From NCBI GenBank assembly GCA_001831055.1, contig MIDO01000054.1:1-5579 (forward strand): 5,579 nt of DNA. Reading direction: 5' to 3'. Both the position numbers and the translations under genes were made by a program. Shown here in pieces: positions 1 to 5,109 of the stretch. Source of the stretch: Verrucomicrobia bacterium GWC2_42_7 (lineage in GTDB: Bacteria > Verrucomicrobiota > Verrucomicrobiia > Opitutales > GWC2-42-7-A). The number at the start of each line of letters is the position of its first letter. The stretch's first letter is position 1. The notes below the pieces were generated by a model. It was not told the DNA's origin, did not search any database, and saw only the letters and a program-made list of their open reading frames with translations.

Positions 1-2
1 CG

Positions 3-1088
3 CAGGAGAGGAACCTATTGGAATTGGTATTCAATTCTGTTAGGGAGGGGATTCTGTTGATAGACAGGATGGGGGTGATCAGGTACGCGAACCATGCGAC
101 TATGCAGCTGATAGGGTTGCGAGAGGAGGAGGTGGGATCGGCTATTTTGTGGAAACTGATTCCTGGATTATCGCAAACACTTCCGCTGTACCAAGATGTT
201 GATCGGATGAGCCATCAAGCGGTTGTTACGAGGGAGATAGAACTCACTTATCCAGAGACTCGCTATGTACGATTGTATATGACGCCTTTGTATCAGGAAG
301 TCGTTAAGGATACCAATTTTATGGTTATCTTCACCGACTTGACAGAAGAGCGAAAGTTGACGGAGGAGCAAATCGAAAACGAGAAAATTTCCTCGATTTT
401 TATGCTCGCTGCGGGAGTGGCTCATGAGATTGGCAATCCGTTGAATTCCATAAGCATACATCTTAATCTTGTTCATCGGCAAGTGGAAAAACTTAAAGAT
501 TCTGCAGCGAAGGAGAAGATGCAACATTCTCTACAAATTTGCACGCATGAGATCCAGCGGCTTGATGATATCATTAAAAATTTCCTGGAAGCCATTCGGC
601 CTCACCCACTTAATCTCCAAGAGACAGAGCTATTCCCTCTCATTGAGGATGTGATCAAAACGCTTCACAATGAGCTGGAAAATCTTGGTGTCGAGATCGA
701 AATTGAAGTCAAATCTACGCCATCCCAAATTCTGGTGGATTGCATTCAACTCAAGCAGGTATTTTTCAATATATTGAAAAATGCTATGGATTCCATGGAC
801 AGGGGAGGCCTCATTAAGATCTCGCTGGATACCAACGACGAATTTGCAATAATGAGTTTCGCCGACCAAGGGAGTGGTATTTCTCAAGACGACATCACCA
901 AGATATTCGATCCCTTTTACACGACTAAAAAGACAGGACACGGCATGGGCATGATGATCATCCAACGTATCATCCGCGCTCATGGAGGACAGATCAGTAT
1001 CGATAGCAAAACCAACTTCGGCACCATCGTTACCCTCCAGCTCCCCCTTAATTGTCGACGGATTCGTATGCTCCACGACTCGGAGTAG
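3..1088 (+). CDS. Sensor histidine kinase (PAS-HisKA-HATPase), 5' partial
   Basis: A cytoplasmic-type two-component sensor kinase that autophosphorylates on histidine. The frame is open to the left edge (…QERNLLELVFNSVREGILLID), so the true start and any upstream sensor or membrane segments lie outside the window; the TTG at 18 is unlikely to be the start. Counting from that TTG, a PAS domain covers about residues 1-112 (GILLIDRMGVIRYANHA at its start). HisKA follows, with the phosphoacceptor His136 in AHEIGNPLNS. The ATPase domain shows an N-box with Asn255 (NILKNAMDSM), the G1 box DQGSGI (Asp283), an F-box FDPFYTTK near 298-305 and a G2 box GHGMGM at 307-312. All catalytic motifs are intact. 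The family resembles AtoS/NtrB-type kinases, which normally pair with a response regulator, but none follows directly; the only regulator here is about 3 kb away on the other strand. The signal sensed cannot be inferred. Confidence 0.95.
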   Translation, partial: QERNLLELVFNSVREGILLIDRMGVIRYANHATMQLIGLREEEVGSAILWKLIPGLSQTLPLYQDVDRMSHQAVVTREIELTYPETRYVRLYMTPLYQEVVKDTNFMVIFTDLTEERKLTEEQIENEKISSIFMLAAGVAHEIGNPLNSISIHLNLVHRQVEKLKDSAAKEKMQHSLQICTHEIQRLDDIIKNFLEAIRPHPLNLQETELFPLIEDVIKTLHNELENLGVEIEIEVKSTPSQILVDCIQLKQVFFNILKNAMDSMDRGGLIKISLDTNDEFAIMSFADQGSGISQDDITKIFDPFYTTKKTGHGMGMMIIQRIIRAHGGQISIDSKTNFGTIVTLQLPLNCRRIRMLHDSE

Positions 1089-1090
1089 GG

Positions 1091-1108
1091 TTAAAGTAGA
1101 AACTTTAA
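1091..1108. other. Short A/T hairpin just after the kinase stop
   Basis: A perfect 7-bp stem TTAAAGT / ACTTTAA with an AGAA loop begins 2 bp after the kinase stop codon. It is followed by A residues rather than T residues on the + strand, so it is not a standard intrinsic terminator for the kinase. It could protect the 3' end of the transcript or be chance. Confidence 0.4.
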
Positions 1109-1115
1109 AAAAATC

Positions 1116-1212
1116 GGGGAAACGGCTTTTGGTTACCCAAAAGCGTTTCCCCGCACCCCTTTCGAAAAGGAGTTATTTCGCAAAAAGAAAATCGATCGAT
1201 TTTCTATTTGCG
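1116..1212 (-). repeat. Three-hairpin repeat, copy 1 (reverse, C-B-A)
   Basis: Copy of the three-hairpin element, read here on the minus strand. Hairpin C is 1116-1152: GGGGAAACG plus CTTTTGG pairs with CCAAAAG plus CGTTTCCCC around a TTAC loop, 16 bp with one bulged G. Hairpin B is 1158-1170 (CCTTT/AAAGG), the reverse complement of the CTCCTTTTCG..AAGGGG core seen in the forward copies. Hairpin A is 1179-1212, with outer CGCAAA/TTTGCG arms and the perfect palindrome AAAATCGATCGATTTT at its centre. It lies 27 bp after the kinase stop. A weaker hairpin GGAAAA…TTTTCC (1215-1236) follows. No transposase or T-tract terminator is attached. Confidence 0.85.
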
Positions 1213-1302
1213 AAGGAAAATTTTTTCTTGTTTTCCCAAAAAGGCTTTTAGGGGTGTTGGGATTCTTTTTGAAATATAGTTAATAGCATTGAGAATAGAT
1301 AC

Positions 1303-1403
1303 GCGGAAACCCTTCTTTCTGAAGAAAGAAAGGTTTCCGCACCTTCCCAAGAAATACTTTTAATAATCGCATAATCAAAACCTTACGGTCTTTATTATGC
1401 GAT
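1303..1403 (-). repeat. Three-hairpin repeat, copy 2 (reverse, B decayed)
   Basis: Second reverse copy in the same gap. Hairpin C is 1303-1340: an 18-nt arm (GCGGAAACC…) pairs 17 of 18 with its partner around a 2-nt loop. The B position (about 1341-1355) no longer forms the usual CCTTT/AAAGG hairpin. Hairpin A is 1366-1403: ATCGCATAAT pairs with ATTATGCGAT, and the pairing continues inward with two mismatches to a TTAC loop. The order and spacing match copy 1, but the stem sequences are largely different. That is why it is assigned to the same family on structure more than on sequence. Confidence 0.7.
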
Positions 1404-1480
1404 GGATGAGAAGTTGCCCCAAAACAAAATACTGTATTCATTTTCAATGCGTTTTATTATAGACCGAAAAACGTAAGTTC

Positions 1481-1598
1481 AATTTTTCGAGCAGACGGGC
1501 AAGGCGAATGTGAACTACTTTTGCTCTCATTGAGTAACCCGCAAAGAAAGATGTTAGTTTAAGATTTTGAGCAGGCGGACAAGGTGAACATGAGGGAG
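1481..1598. repeat. Tandem direct repeat, 80-bp period
   Basis: A motif of about 35 bp occurs twice exactly 80 bp apart. The copies share TTTTYGAGCAGRCGGRCAAG (1483-1502 and 1563-1582), continuing as GYGAAYRTGA. Differences are mostly transitions, as expected for old duplication. Unit 1 also has a 7-bp inverted repeat just before it (CGAAAAA 1465-1471 / TTTTTCG 1483-1489). Unit 2 is embedded in the inverted-repeat element at 1545-1668. Short reading frames cross this region on the minus strand, but they are made of repeat sequence and show no recognisable protein. Confidence 0.65.
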
Positions 1599-1668
1599 CG
1601 TACATACGTACGTGATCGAATATGAATCCGATGTCCAACGAACTCAAAACTTAAAATAACTTCTTTCT
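1545..1668. mobile_element. MITE-like element with 26-27 bp terminal inverted repeats
   Basis: The ends 1545-1571 (AGAAAGATGTTAGTTTAAGA then TTTTGAG) and 1643-1668 (CTCAAAACTTAAAATAACTT then CTTTCT) are inverted copies matching at about 24 of 26 positions with one gap. The 124-bp interior has no coding capacity. It holds one unit of the GAGCAGRCGG repeat and a small hairpin, CGTAC ATAC GTACG, near 1599-1613. The right end stops 3 bp before the stop codon (on the minus strand) of the cytidylyltransferase. No clear target-site duplication is visible at the flanks. It may be a non-autonomous mobile element or a structured RNA/DNA element. Confidence 0.5.
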
Positions 1669-1671
1669 TCA

Positions 1672-2223
1672 CTACCAGCCTGGGAGATTGCCTTGATACA
1701 TTCGATGAACTTCGAGGAGGTTGGCTTCGGTGTGGACGTCGATGGTGCCTGAGCGCGGGTCGGGGAACTGGTAGGCGGTGATATTCCAAGGGTCTTTGTA
1801 GTTAAGGAGGCAGTGGGAAGTTTGAGCCCAGACGGCGTAGGGGACGGATAAAGATTCACCTTTTTCGAGGGCGATCTCGATAGCTTTATCAATGACTTGG
1901 TAATCGCAGAGGGGGAAATTGATATTAAAGTTCACATGGACGTCGCAGGGGTAATGTTGAAAAATATGCTGAAAGACGGGGATGGAGGGGATATTGTCTT
2001 GGGCGAGTTCAGGCGGTCTTTTCAGGATATTGGCGCCGCTTGCGTAGGCCACGCGAGCAAGGAGTTCGCTTTCGGTGGAGACGACGATTTCGTTGACATA
2101 TTTACTTTGCCTTAATTTTTCAATACCCAGTGTTAGCATGGGCTTGTCGCCAAAAGGCAATAGATTTTTGTAGGTAAGGCGCTTGCTTCCCAGGCGCACA
2201 ATAATAGATCCAACAACTTTCAT
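1672..2223 (-). CDS. Cytidylyltransferase-family protein (NeuA/KdsB/SpsF-like), short
   Basis: Probable CTP-dependent sugar nucleotidyltransferase that activates a sugar acid or related sugar for a surface glycan; the substrate cannot be told from sequence. The N-terminus VGSIIVRLGSKRLTYKNLLPFGDKPML (residues 4-30) carries the family's R-x-G-S-K-R-x-x-x-K-N nucleotide-binding loop. The VNFNINFPLCDYQVIDKAIE stretch (98-117) sits where family members have the P-L-x-D/R segment that binds metal and sugar. The end IDVHTEANLLEVHRMY (161-176) matches the usual C-terminal ID-x-H-T-E-x-D/N-L motif. At 183 residues it is shorter than the roughly 220-250 typical of NeuA or SpsF, with the shortage in the middle, not at the ends. 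I chose ATG 2223, which places the family motif at the N-terminus; a TTG at 2256 is also in frame but adds unconserved residues. No Shine-Dalgarno is visible. No glycan genes are adjacent, so it stands alone here. Confidence 0.8.
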   Translation of the reverse strand: MKVVGSIIVRLGSKRLTYKNLLPFGDKPMLTLGIEKLRQSKYVNEIVVSTESELLARVAYASGANILKRPPELAQDNIPSIPVFQHIFQHYPCDVHVNFNINFPLCDYQVIDKAIEIALEKGESLSVPYAVWAQTSHCLLNYKDPWNITAYQFPDPRSGTIDVHTEANLLEVHRMYQGNLPGW

Positions 2224-2227
2224 TTTT

Positions 2228-2256
2228 ATGATAAAGCTATTTTTAGTGAATAACAA
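2228..2256 (-). promoter_or_regulatory. Possible promoter of the cytidylyltransferase gene
   Basis: On the minus strand TTGTTA (2256-2251) is followed after 17 bp by TATCAT (2233-2228), a fair sigma-70-like pair. The -10 box ends only 4 bp before the ATG at 2223, so the transcript would start at or inside the start codon. Either the message is leaderless or this match is chance in an AT-rich stretch. Confidence 0.3.
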
Positions 2257-2259
2257 GGT

Positions 2260-2356
2260 GCGAAAACCTTTCTTTTCGCGAGAAAAGAAAGGTTTTCGCG
2301 CTTTCCAAAGAAAAGCGATCGTCGCGGAAGGAAAATCTATCGATTTTACTTCCGCG
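2260..2356 (-). repeat. Three-hairpin repeat, copy 3 (reverse, C-B-A)
   Basis: Reverse copy upstream of the cytidylyltransferase. Hairpin C (2260-2299) is a perfect 18-bp stem, GCGAAAACCTTTCTTTTC, closed by a GCGA loop. The B position (about 2300-2316) forms only a weak GCTTT/AAAGC stem. Hairpin A (2323-2356) has 15-nt arms, CGCGGAAGGAAAATC against GATTTTACTTCCGCG, with one mismatch and a TATC loop. The inner AAAATC-TATC-GATTTT of A nearly matches copy 1 (AAAATCGATCGATTTT), showing common ancestry. The outer stem and hairpin C differ in sequence from copy 1 while remaining fully paired. Confidence 0.8.
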
Positions 2357-2423
2357 AAAGAGGCCAGTTCTTCTTTTTGTAAGAAAATGTGCTTCTAGAC
2401 TTAAAGTTTGGTTTTGATTAAAC

Positions 2424-2530
2424 TTGCGCATGAATAAATTCCGGATGGAATTTGTTCATGCGCAACGATCTCCTTTTCGGAAAGGGGGCTGGGGAAAACC
2501 CATTTTGGGGGACCAAAATGGGTTTTCCCC
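2424..2530 (+). repeat. Three-hairpin repeat, copy 4 (forward, A-B-C)
   Basis: The best-formed forward copy. Hairpin A (2424-2465) has 19-nt arms starting TTGCGCATGAA, 18 of 19 Watson-Crick with one G-T pair, and a GGAT loop. Hairpin B (2472-2485) is CCTTT-TCGG-AAAGG inside the shared core CTCCTTTTCGGAAAGGGG. Hairpin C (2491-2530) is a perfect 18-bp stem, GGGGAAAACCCATTTTGG, with a 4-nt loop. It faces copy 3 across 67 bp, giving C-B-A/A-B-C symmetry. It lies 37 bp beyond the Nudix stop codon. The stems lack a T-tract on the side of the incoming Nudix transcript, so it is not a textbook terminator, though it could still stop or protect the mRNA. Confidence 0.88.
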
Positions 2531-2567
2531 AGATAATCCTTACCCAAAAAGAGAAGCCTGCAGTATA

Positions 2568-3074
2568 TCACAGAGGATTAGCTTCTTCAATGACAAATTT
2601 CATTCCTTGAGCGGAGTGATCGATCTTCATTGCGACGAAGGCATTTTGGTACTTATCAAAATAGGGCCAGATGCTCTGGTTATCTGTTTGGGGGATGGGC
2701 AGGGTGTTGATTTCTTCGCGACTATAAAATGCAAATTCACCCTCTTCGATGTTGTCAGGGAGGTGGTCGATCGGTTTTAGGCAGTTGAATAAAAAGAGCA
2801 GCCAGTGTTCGGAGGAACCGAAGGCTTTTTCTGAAATGACTGAAAATAGGTGTAGATCCGTTGGTTGAATAGAAAAGTTCGCCTCTTCTTTGGATTCCCT
2901 GACGGCGCATTCGTAGGCGGATTCGCCTAGATGGGTCTCTAATTTCCCTCCGATGACGATCCATAGTCCTTTGTTAGGATTGCGTTTGCGTTTCATCATC
3001 AAAAATTGTCCTTTCCGGTTTTTGATGAAAATGAGAGTCCCTATTTTAAAAGGCAAATTGTCCACCGCTTTCAT
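2568..3074 (-). CDS. Nudix hydrolase
   Basis: A hydrolase of nucleoside diphosphates linked to another group; candidates include 8-oxo-dGTP or other nucleotide clean-up, or GDP-mannose-type sugar nucleotides, and the sequence does not decide. The fold begins with FKIGTLIFIKNRKGQFLMMKRKR (9-31), and the Nudix box lies at about 43-69. The catalytic REsKEE (Arg59, Glu60, Glu63, Glu64) and upstream Glu51 are present. Two details are odd: there are two extra residues between the first Gly and Glu51 (G-KLETHLG-E instead of G-x5-E), and the usual Gly after the EE pair is replaced (EEANF instead of EExGU). At 168 residues the length is normal. The ATG at 3074 begins 7 bp after the DUF502 stop, so the two are very probably co-transcribed and perhaps translationally coupled; no clear Shine-Dalgarno is seen. 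Confidence 0.92.
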   Translation of the reverse strand: MKAVDNLPFKIGTLIFIKNRKGQFLMMKRKRNPNKGLWIVIGGKLETHLGESAYECAVRESKEEANFSIQPTDLHLFSVISEKAFGSSEHWLLFLFNCLKPIDHLPDNIEEGEFAFYSREEINTLPIPQTDNQSIWPYFDKYQNAFVAMKIDHSAQGMKFVIEEANPL

Positions 3075-3081
3075 AATGCCA

Positions 3082-3735
3082 TCATTGTATCTTTACAGAG
3101 ACTTTTTGGTTTTTATGGTACTCTGGGATAACTGCCCCCCCTGAAATAATAACTTTCATGGCATCTCCAACGGTCATGTCCAGGTCAATGACTTCCGTTT
3201 TTCGAACCAAGACCAAGAAACCACTTGTAGGATTGGGAGTTGTTGGGATGAAAACATTAATAGAAGCCTCTCCTACTTTATCGCCGATTTCGCCTGCGAC
3301 TTCACCGTTCGAGAAGCCGATAGAATACATCCCTGCGCGCGGGAATTCCACTAAAACCGCTTTTTGCGGGCTAGACTTTCCTTTATTCGCGCCGAAAGTA
3401 TCAACGATCTGTTTAACTGTACGGTATACGCTATTTATGAAAGGTAGTTTGACTATTACATTTTCGGTAAATAACAACAATAGCCGGCCAAAGATATGAT
3501 GAGAGATCCACCCAAATCCTGTTACTAGCGCGACGACAAAGAGGGTAGAAAATAAATTCAAAAACCCGTTGATCCATCTGCTACTGCGTACACTTTCATC
3601 CAAGAATCCAAAGAAGATGCTTGTTGCTGGAGCTCCAATCTTTTCAATGAGGAAACCGACTATCATAACAGTAGCCCACAATGGAAGCAACAAGAGCAAG
3701 CCTGTTATAAATGATTTTTTAAAATTAAATGGCAT
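3082..3735 (-). CDS. DUF502 family inner-membrane protein
   Basis: A conserved membrane protein of unknown function (DUF502, PF04367). Two hydrophobic helices are clear: about residues 8-30 (FITGLLLLLPLWATVMIVGFLIE, preceded by Lys6-Lys7) and about 56-80 (NGFLNLFSTLFVVALVTGFGWIS). After them comes the family's conserved LPFINSVYRTVKQIVDTF (97-114), then a soluble beta-rich part with AVLVEFPRAGMYSIGFSNG (126-144), NVFIPTTPNPTSGFLVLV (160-177) and a GDAMKVIISGG segment (190-200). The 217-residue length fits the family. It is the first gene of an operon with the Nudix hydrolase. Upstream on the minus strand a purine-rich GAGAGGTAGGG lies about 11 bp before the ATG, and a TAAAAT (3766-3761) could be a -10 box, though no good -35 accompanies it. 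The function of the family is not established and I infer none beyond membrane location. Confidence 0.92.
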   Translation of the reverse strand: MPFNFKKSFITGLLLLLPLWATVMIVGFLIEKIGAPATSIFFGFLDESVRSSRWINGFLNLFSTLFVVALVTGFGWISHHIFGRLLLLFTENVIVKLPFINSVYRTVKQIVDTFGANKGKSSPQKAVLVEFPRAGMYSIGFSNGEVAGEIGDKVGEASINVFIPTTPNPTSGFLVLVRKTEVIDLDMTVGDAMKVIISGGAVIPEYHKNQKVSVKIQ

Positions 3736-3893
3736 AATTCTTCTTACCCTACCTCTCGTTATTTTATTTGCAATTCATTTTCGATAGACACGTTCGGAAG
3801 CTTTTCTTTTTCATTCGGTGTGCCAACTTATTTCTTCTTCACTACATACCTACACACAACGACTTCCTCAAATCAATGAAGGAAGAGAAACCC

Positions 3894-3997
3894 TGCGCGG
3901 GTATAAATTCTGCAAGGAATTTATACCCGCGCAAACGATCTCCTTTTCGGAAAGGGGTGAGGGGAAACGCTTTTATGTGAATAAAAGCAGCTTCCCC
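3894..3997 (+). repeat. Three-hairpin repeat, copy 5 (forward, A-B-C)
   Basis: Forward copy in the gap between the response regulator's 3' end and the DUF502 start. Hairpin A (3894-3933) is a perfect 17-bp stem, TGCGCGGGTATAAATTC, with a 6-nt loop. Hairpin B (3942-3955) is identical to copy 4, and the 23 bases 3935-3957 equal 2465-2487 exactly. Hairpin C (3961-3997) pairs GGGGAA plus GCTTTTAT with ATAAAAGC plus TTCCCC around GTGA, with a small internal mismatch. It ends 15 bp from the regulator's stop codon. The rest of this 277-bp gap (3736-3893) holds no gene or further repeat that I can support. Confidence 0.88.
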
Positions 3998-4012
3998 GCA
4001 GTTTTTAGAAGT

Positions 4013-4891
4013 CTAAGATAAAGATGAAGCCCTCAAGAGGTGGAATTCGAAAAAGACGGTTGCTCCGTTGCGTTCGAGGGAGAAGGCATCGCTTAAGTTG
4101 TTCATGATGGCGAGGCCGAGATGGAGGTCTCTTTCTTCCGTTCCATCGATGTCTAAGGCAGTGCTAATCTGAAAATTGTGCCCTTGTCCTGGGTCCTCGA
4201 TTTTAACAACGATTCGGTGTGTTTTTTCGTAAAAACTAATTTTTAATGAACAAAGTTTGTCTGGGCTTTTTAAGCAACCGTATTCCATCGCATTTAGGAC
4301 TCCTTCGCGAAGGCAGACAATAAGATCTTGAAATCGGTCACCAATCGATTTTGGAAGGCGAGCCCCCAAAGTGGATTCCCACGACTTTTGAATCTGGTCG
4401 ATGTCGGTTATTTGACTCCCAGTATACTTTTCATTCAGGATAGGGATGGGAAGCTCAATGCTAGCATCCTCTTTTGCCATTAAATTTCGGCTTTTTAAGG
4501 TTGTTTCAATACCCTTTAAGACGGCTGTCATGATTTGTGTTTTGCTCGAGGGTTTTTCCAGGAAATCGGTGGCTCCGTCTCTTAAGAAGCCCTGGACGAT
4601 TTCTTTTTCTCCCTCACCTGTTACTATGATGGTGGATAGGGTTCTATCTTTCTTTTGGATCCATTTCAGCAATTCCACGCCTTTTTTTCCCGGCATGAGG
4701 TAGTCTGTTAAGACGCAAAAAAAATTTTCTATTCCTTTGGATTCTAAAACCTTTTGCCCTTCATCGACACTACTTGCAGTTACGACCTCAAAATCACTGT
4801 GCTTCAAAGAAAGTTGCAGGAAATGCAATACAAACTTATCATCGTCTACCAACAGAACAAGCGGCTTCTTTGTTGTCGACTCCAATTCCAT
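4013..4891 (-). CDS. Response regulator with RsbW/SpoIIAB-like ATPase output (REC-HATPase_c_2)
   Basis: A cytoplasmic signalling protein. Counting from ATG 4891, a receiver domain fills about residues 8-125: KPLVLLVDDDKFVL with the acidic pocket Asp16/Asp17, the phosphoacceptor Asp63 in VLTDYLMPG, IIVTGEG at the switch Thr, and Lys113 in LEKPSS. After a linker of about 50 residues comes a small GHKL ATPase domain of the anti-sigma-factor kinase type: N-box LIVCLREGVLNAMEYG (Glu196, Asn200), G1 box EDPGQG (Asp233, Gly235, Gly237) and G2 segment LHLGLAIMNNLSD (about 257-269). In partner-switching systems such domains phosphorylate an STAS antagonist or bind a sigma factor; here receiver phosphorylation would be expected to control that. 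No STAS protein, phosphatase or sigma factor is adjacent. In-frame starts also exist at 4906 (ATG) and 4915 (TTG); I prefer 4891 because the ATG at 4906 overlaps a good -10 box. Confidence 0.93.
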   Translation of the reverse strand: MELESTTKKPLVLLVDDDKFVLHFLQLSLKHSDFEVVTASSVDEGQKVLESKGIENFFCVLTDYLMPGKKGVELLKWIQKKDRTLSTIIVTGEGEKEIVQGFLRDGATDFLEKPSSKTQIMTAVLKGIETTLKSRNLMAKEDASIELPIPILNEKYTGSQITDIDQIQKSWESTLGARLPKSIGDRFQDLIVCLREGVLNAMEYGCLKSPDKLCSLKISFYEKTHRIVVKIEDPGQGHNFQISTALDIDGTEERDLHLGLAIMNNLSDAFSLERNGATVFFEFHLLRASSLS

Positions 4892-4901
4892 ACAAGACCT
4901 T

Positions 4902-4931
4902 AGCATATTCCCCAAAATCCATTTTTGTCAA
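4902..4931 (-). promoter_or_regulatory. Sigma-70-like promoter of the response regulator
   Basis: On the minus strand a perfect -35 TTGACA (4931-4926) is followed after 18 bp by TATGCT (4907-4902), a good -10. Transcription would start near 4895, only about 4 nt before the ATG at 4891, so the message would be nearly leaderless. An AAGG that looks like a ribosome site (4901-4898) would then lie upstream of the transcript. The -35 box directly adjoins the decayed repeat at 4932-4977. Confidence 0.6.
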
Positions 4932-4977
4932 GGGGGAACTGCTTTGGGTCCCCCAGAAAAGGAGGTTATGTGAATAA
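4932..4977 (-). repeat. Decayed three-hairpin repeat, copy 6 (reverse, shortened)
   Basis: A shrunken reverse copy. The C remnant is GGGGGA…TCCCCC (4932-4954). The B remnant is AGAAAAGGAG (4955-4964), which on the minus strand reads CTCCTTTTCT, the left half of the usual core. The A remnant is a 5-bp stem, GTTAT-GTGA-ATAAC (4965-4978 region). The 12-mer TTATGTGAATAA also occurs in hairpin C of copy 5 (3973-3984). The order C-B-A on this strand is preserved. Confidence 0.5.
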
Positions 4978-4988
4978 CACATTTTTGC

Positions 4989-5073
4989 GGAACAGGTTAC
5001 TCTTAAACAAGCTATTATTTGTCCTTGTTCCCCAAAAAACGTTTTTCTAAAAAACCTATTTTGGCGAAAAACG
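4989..5073. other. Non-coding stretch with two unassigned inverted repeats
   Basis: Between the decayed copy 6 and copy 7 lie two further dyads. One pairs GGAACA (4989-4994) with TGTTCC (5026-5031). The other is an 8-bp perfect stem, CGTTTTTC (5040-5047) with GAAAAACG (5066-5073), with AAAA/TTTT pairing inside. They resemble worn A- or C-type hairpins but lack the B core, so I do not assign them to the family. No gene is supported in 4892-5299. Confidence 0.4.
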
Positions 5074-5109
5074 AAGGTGTATTTAGGAGATGTTTTGTTG
5101 AACTACGTT

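Noticed and set aside
18..20. TTG at 18 as the true start of the histidine kinase
   Set aside because: The frame stays open to the left edge with coding-like residues (QERNLL) that continue the PAS-domain lead-in, so the gene most likely begins upstream of the window.
1116..1403. CRISPR array
   Set aside because: Repeats are not identical short direct repeats with regular unique spacers; they are hairpin groups in both orientations, and no cas gene is present.
1444..1647. Minus-strand open frame of 67 codons across the tandem repeat
   Set aside because: It consists of repeat and inverted-repeat sequence, has no recognisable domain, and runs up to the end of the cytidylyltransferase gene without its own ribosome site.
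1545..1668. Integron attC site
   Set aside because: The ends read GTTAGTT…AAATAAC, the wrong order and only a partial match to the RYYYAAC…GTTRRRY attC core sites, and there is no cassette array or integrase.
3961..4006. Hairpin C of copy 5 followed by GTTTTT as an intrinsic terminator
   Set aside because: The T-run is on the + strand, where no + gene precedes it. For the minus-strand regulator the stem is followed by CCCCTTTCC, not a T-tract. The other C hairpins also lack T-tracts, so terminator is not the general role on standard criteria.
4013..4915. TTG 4915 or ATG 4906 as the response regulator start
   Set aside because: Both lie in or upstream of the -10 box of the best promoter in the window, add unconserved residues before the receiver domain, and have poorly placed ribosome sites.
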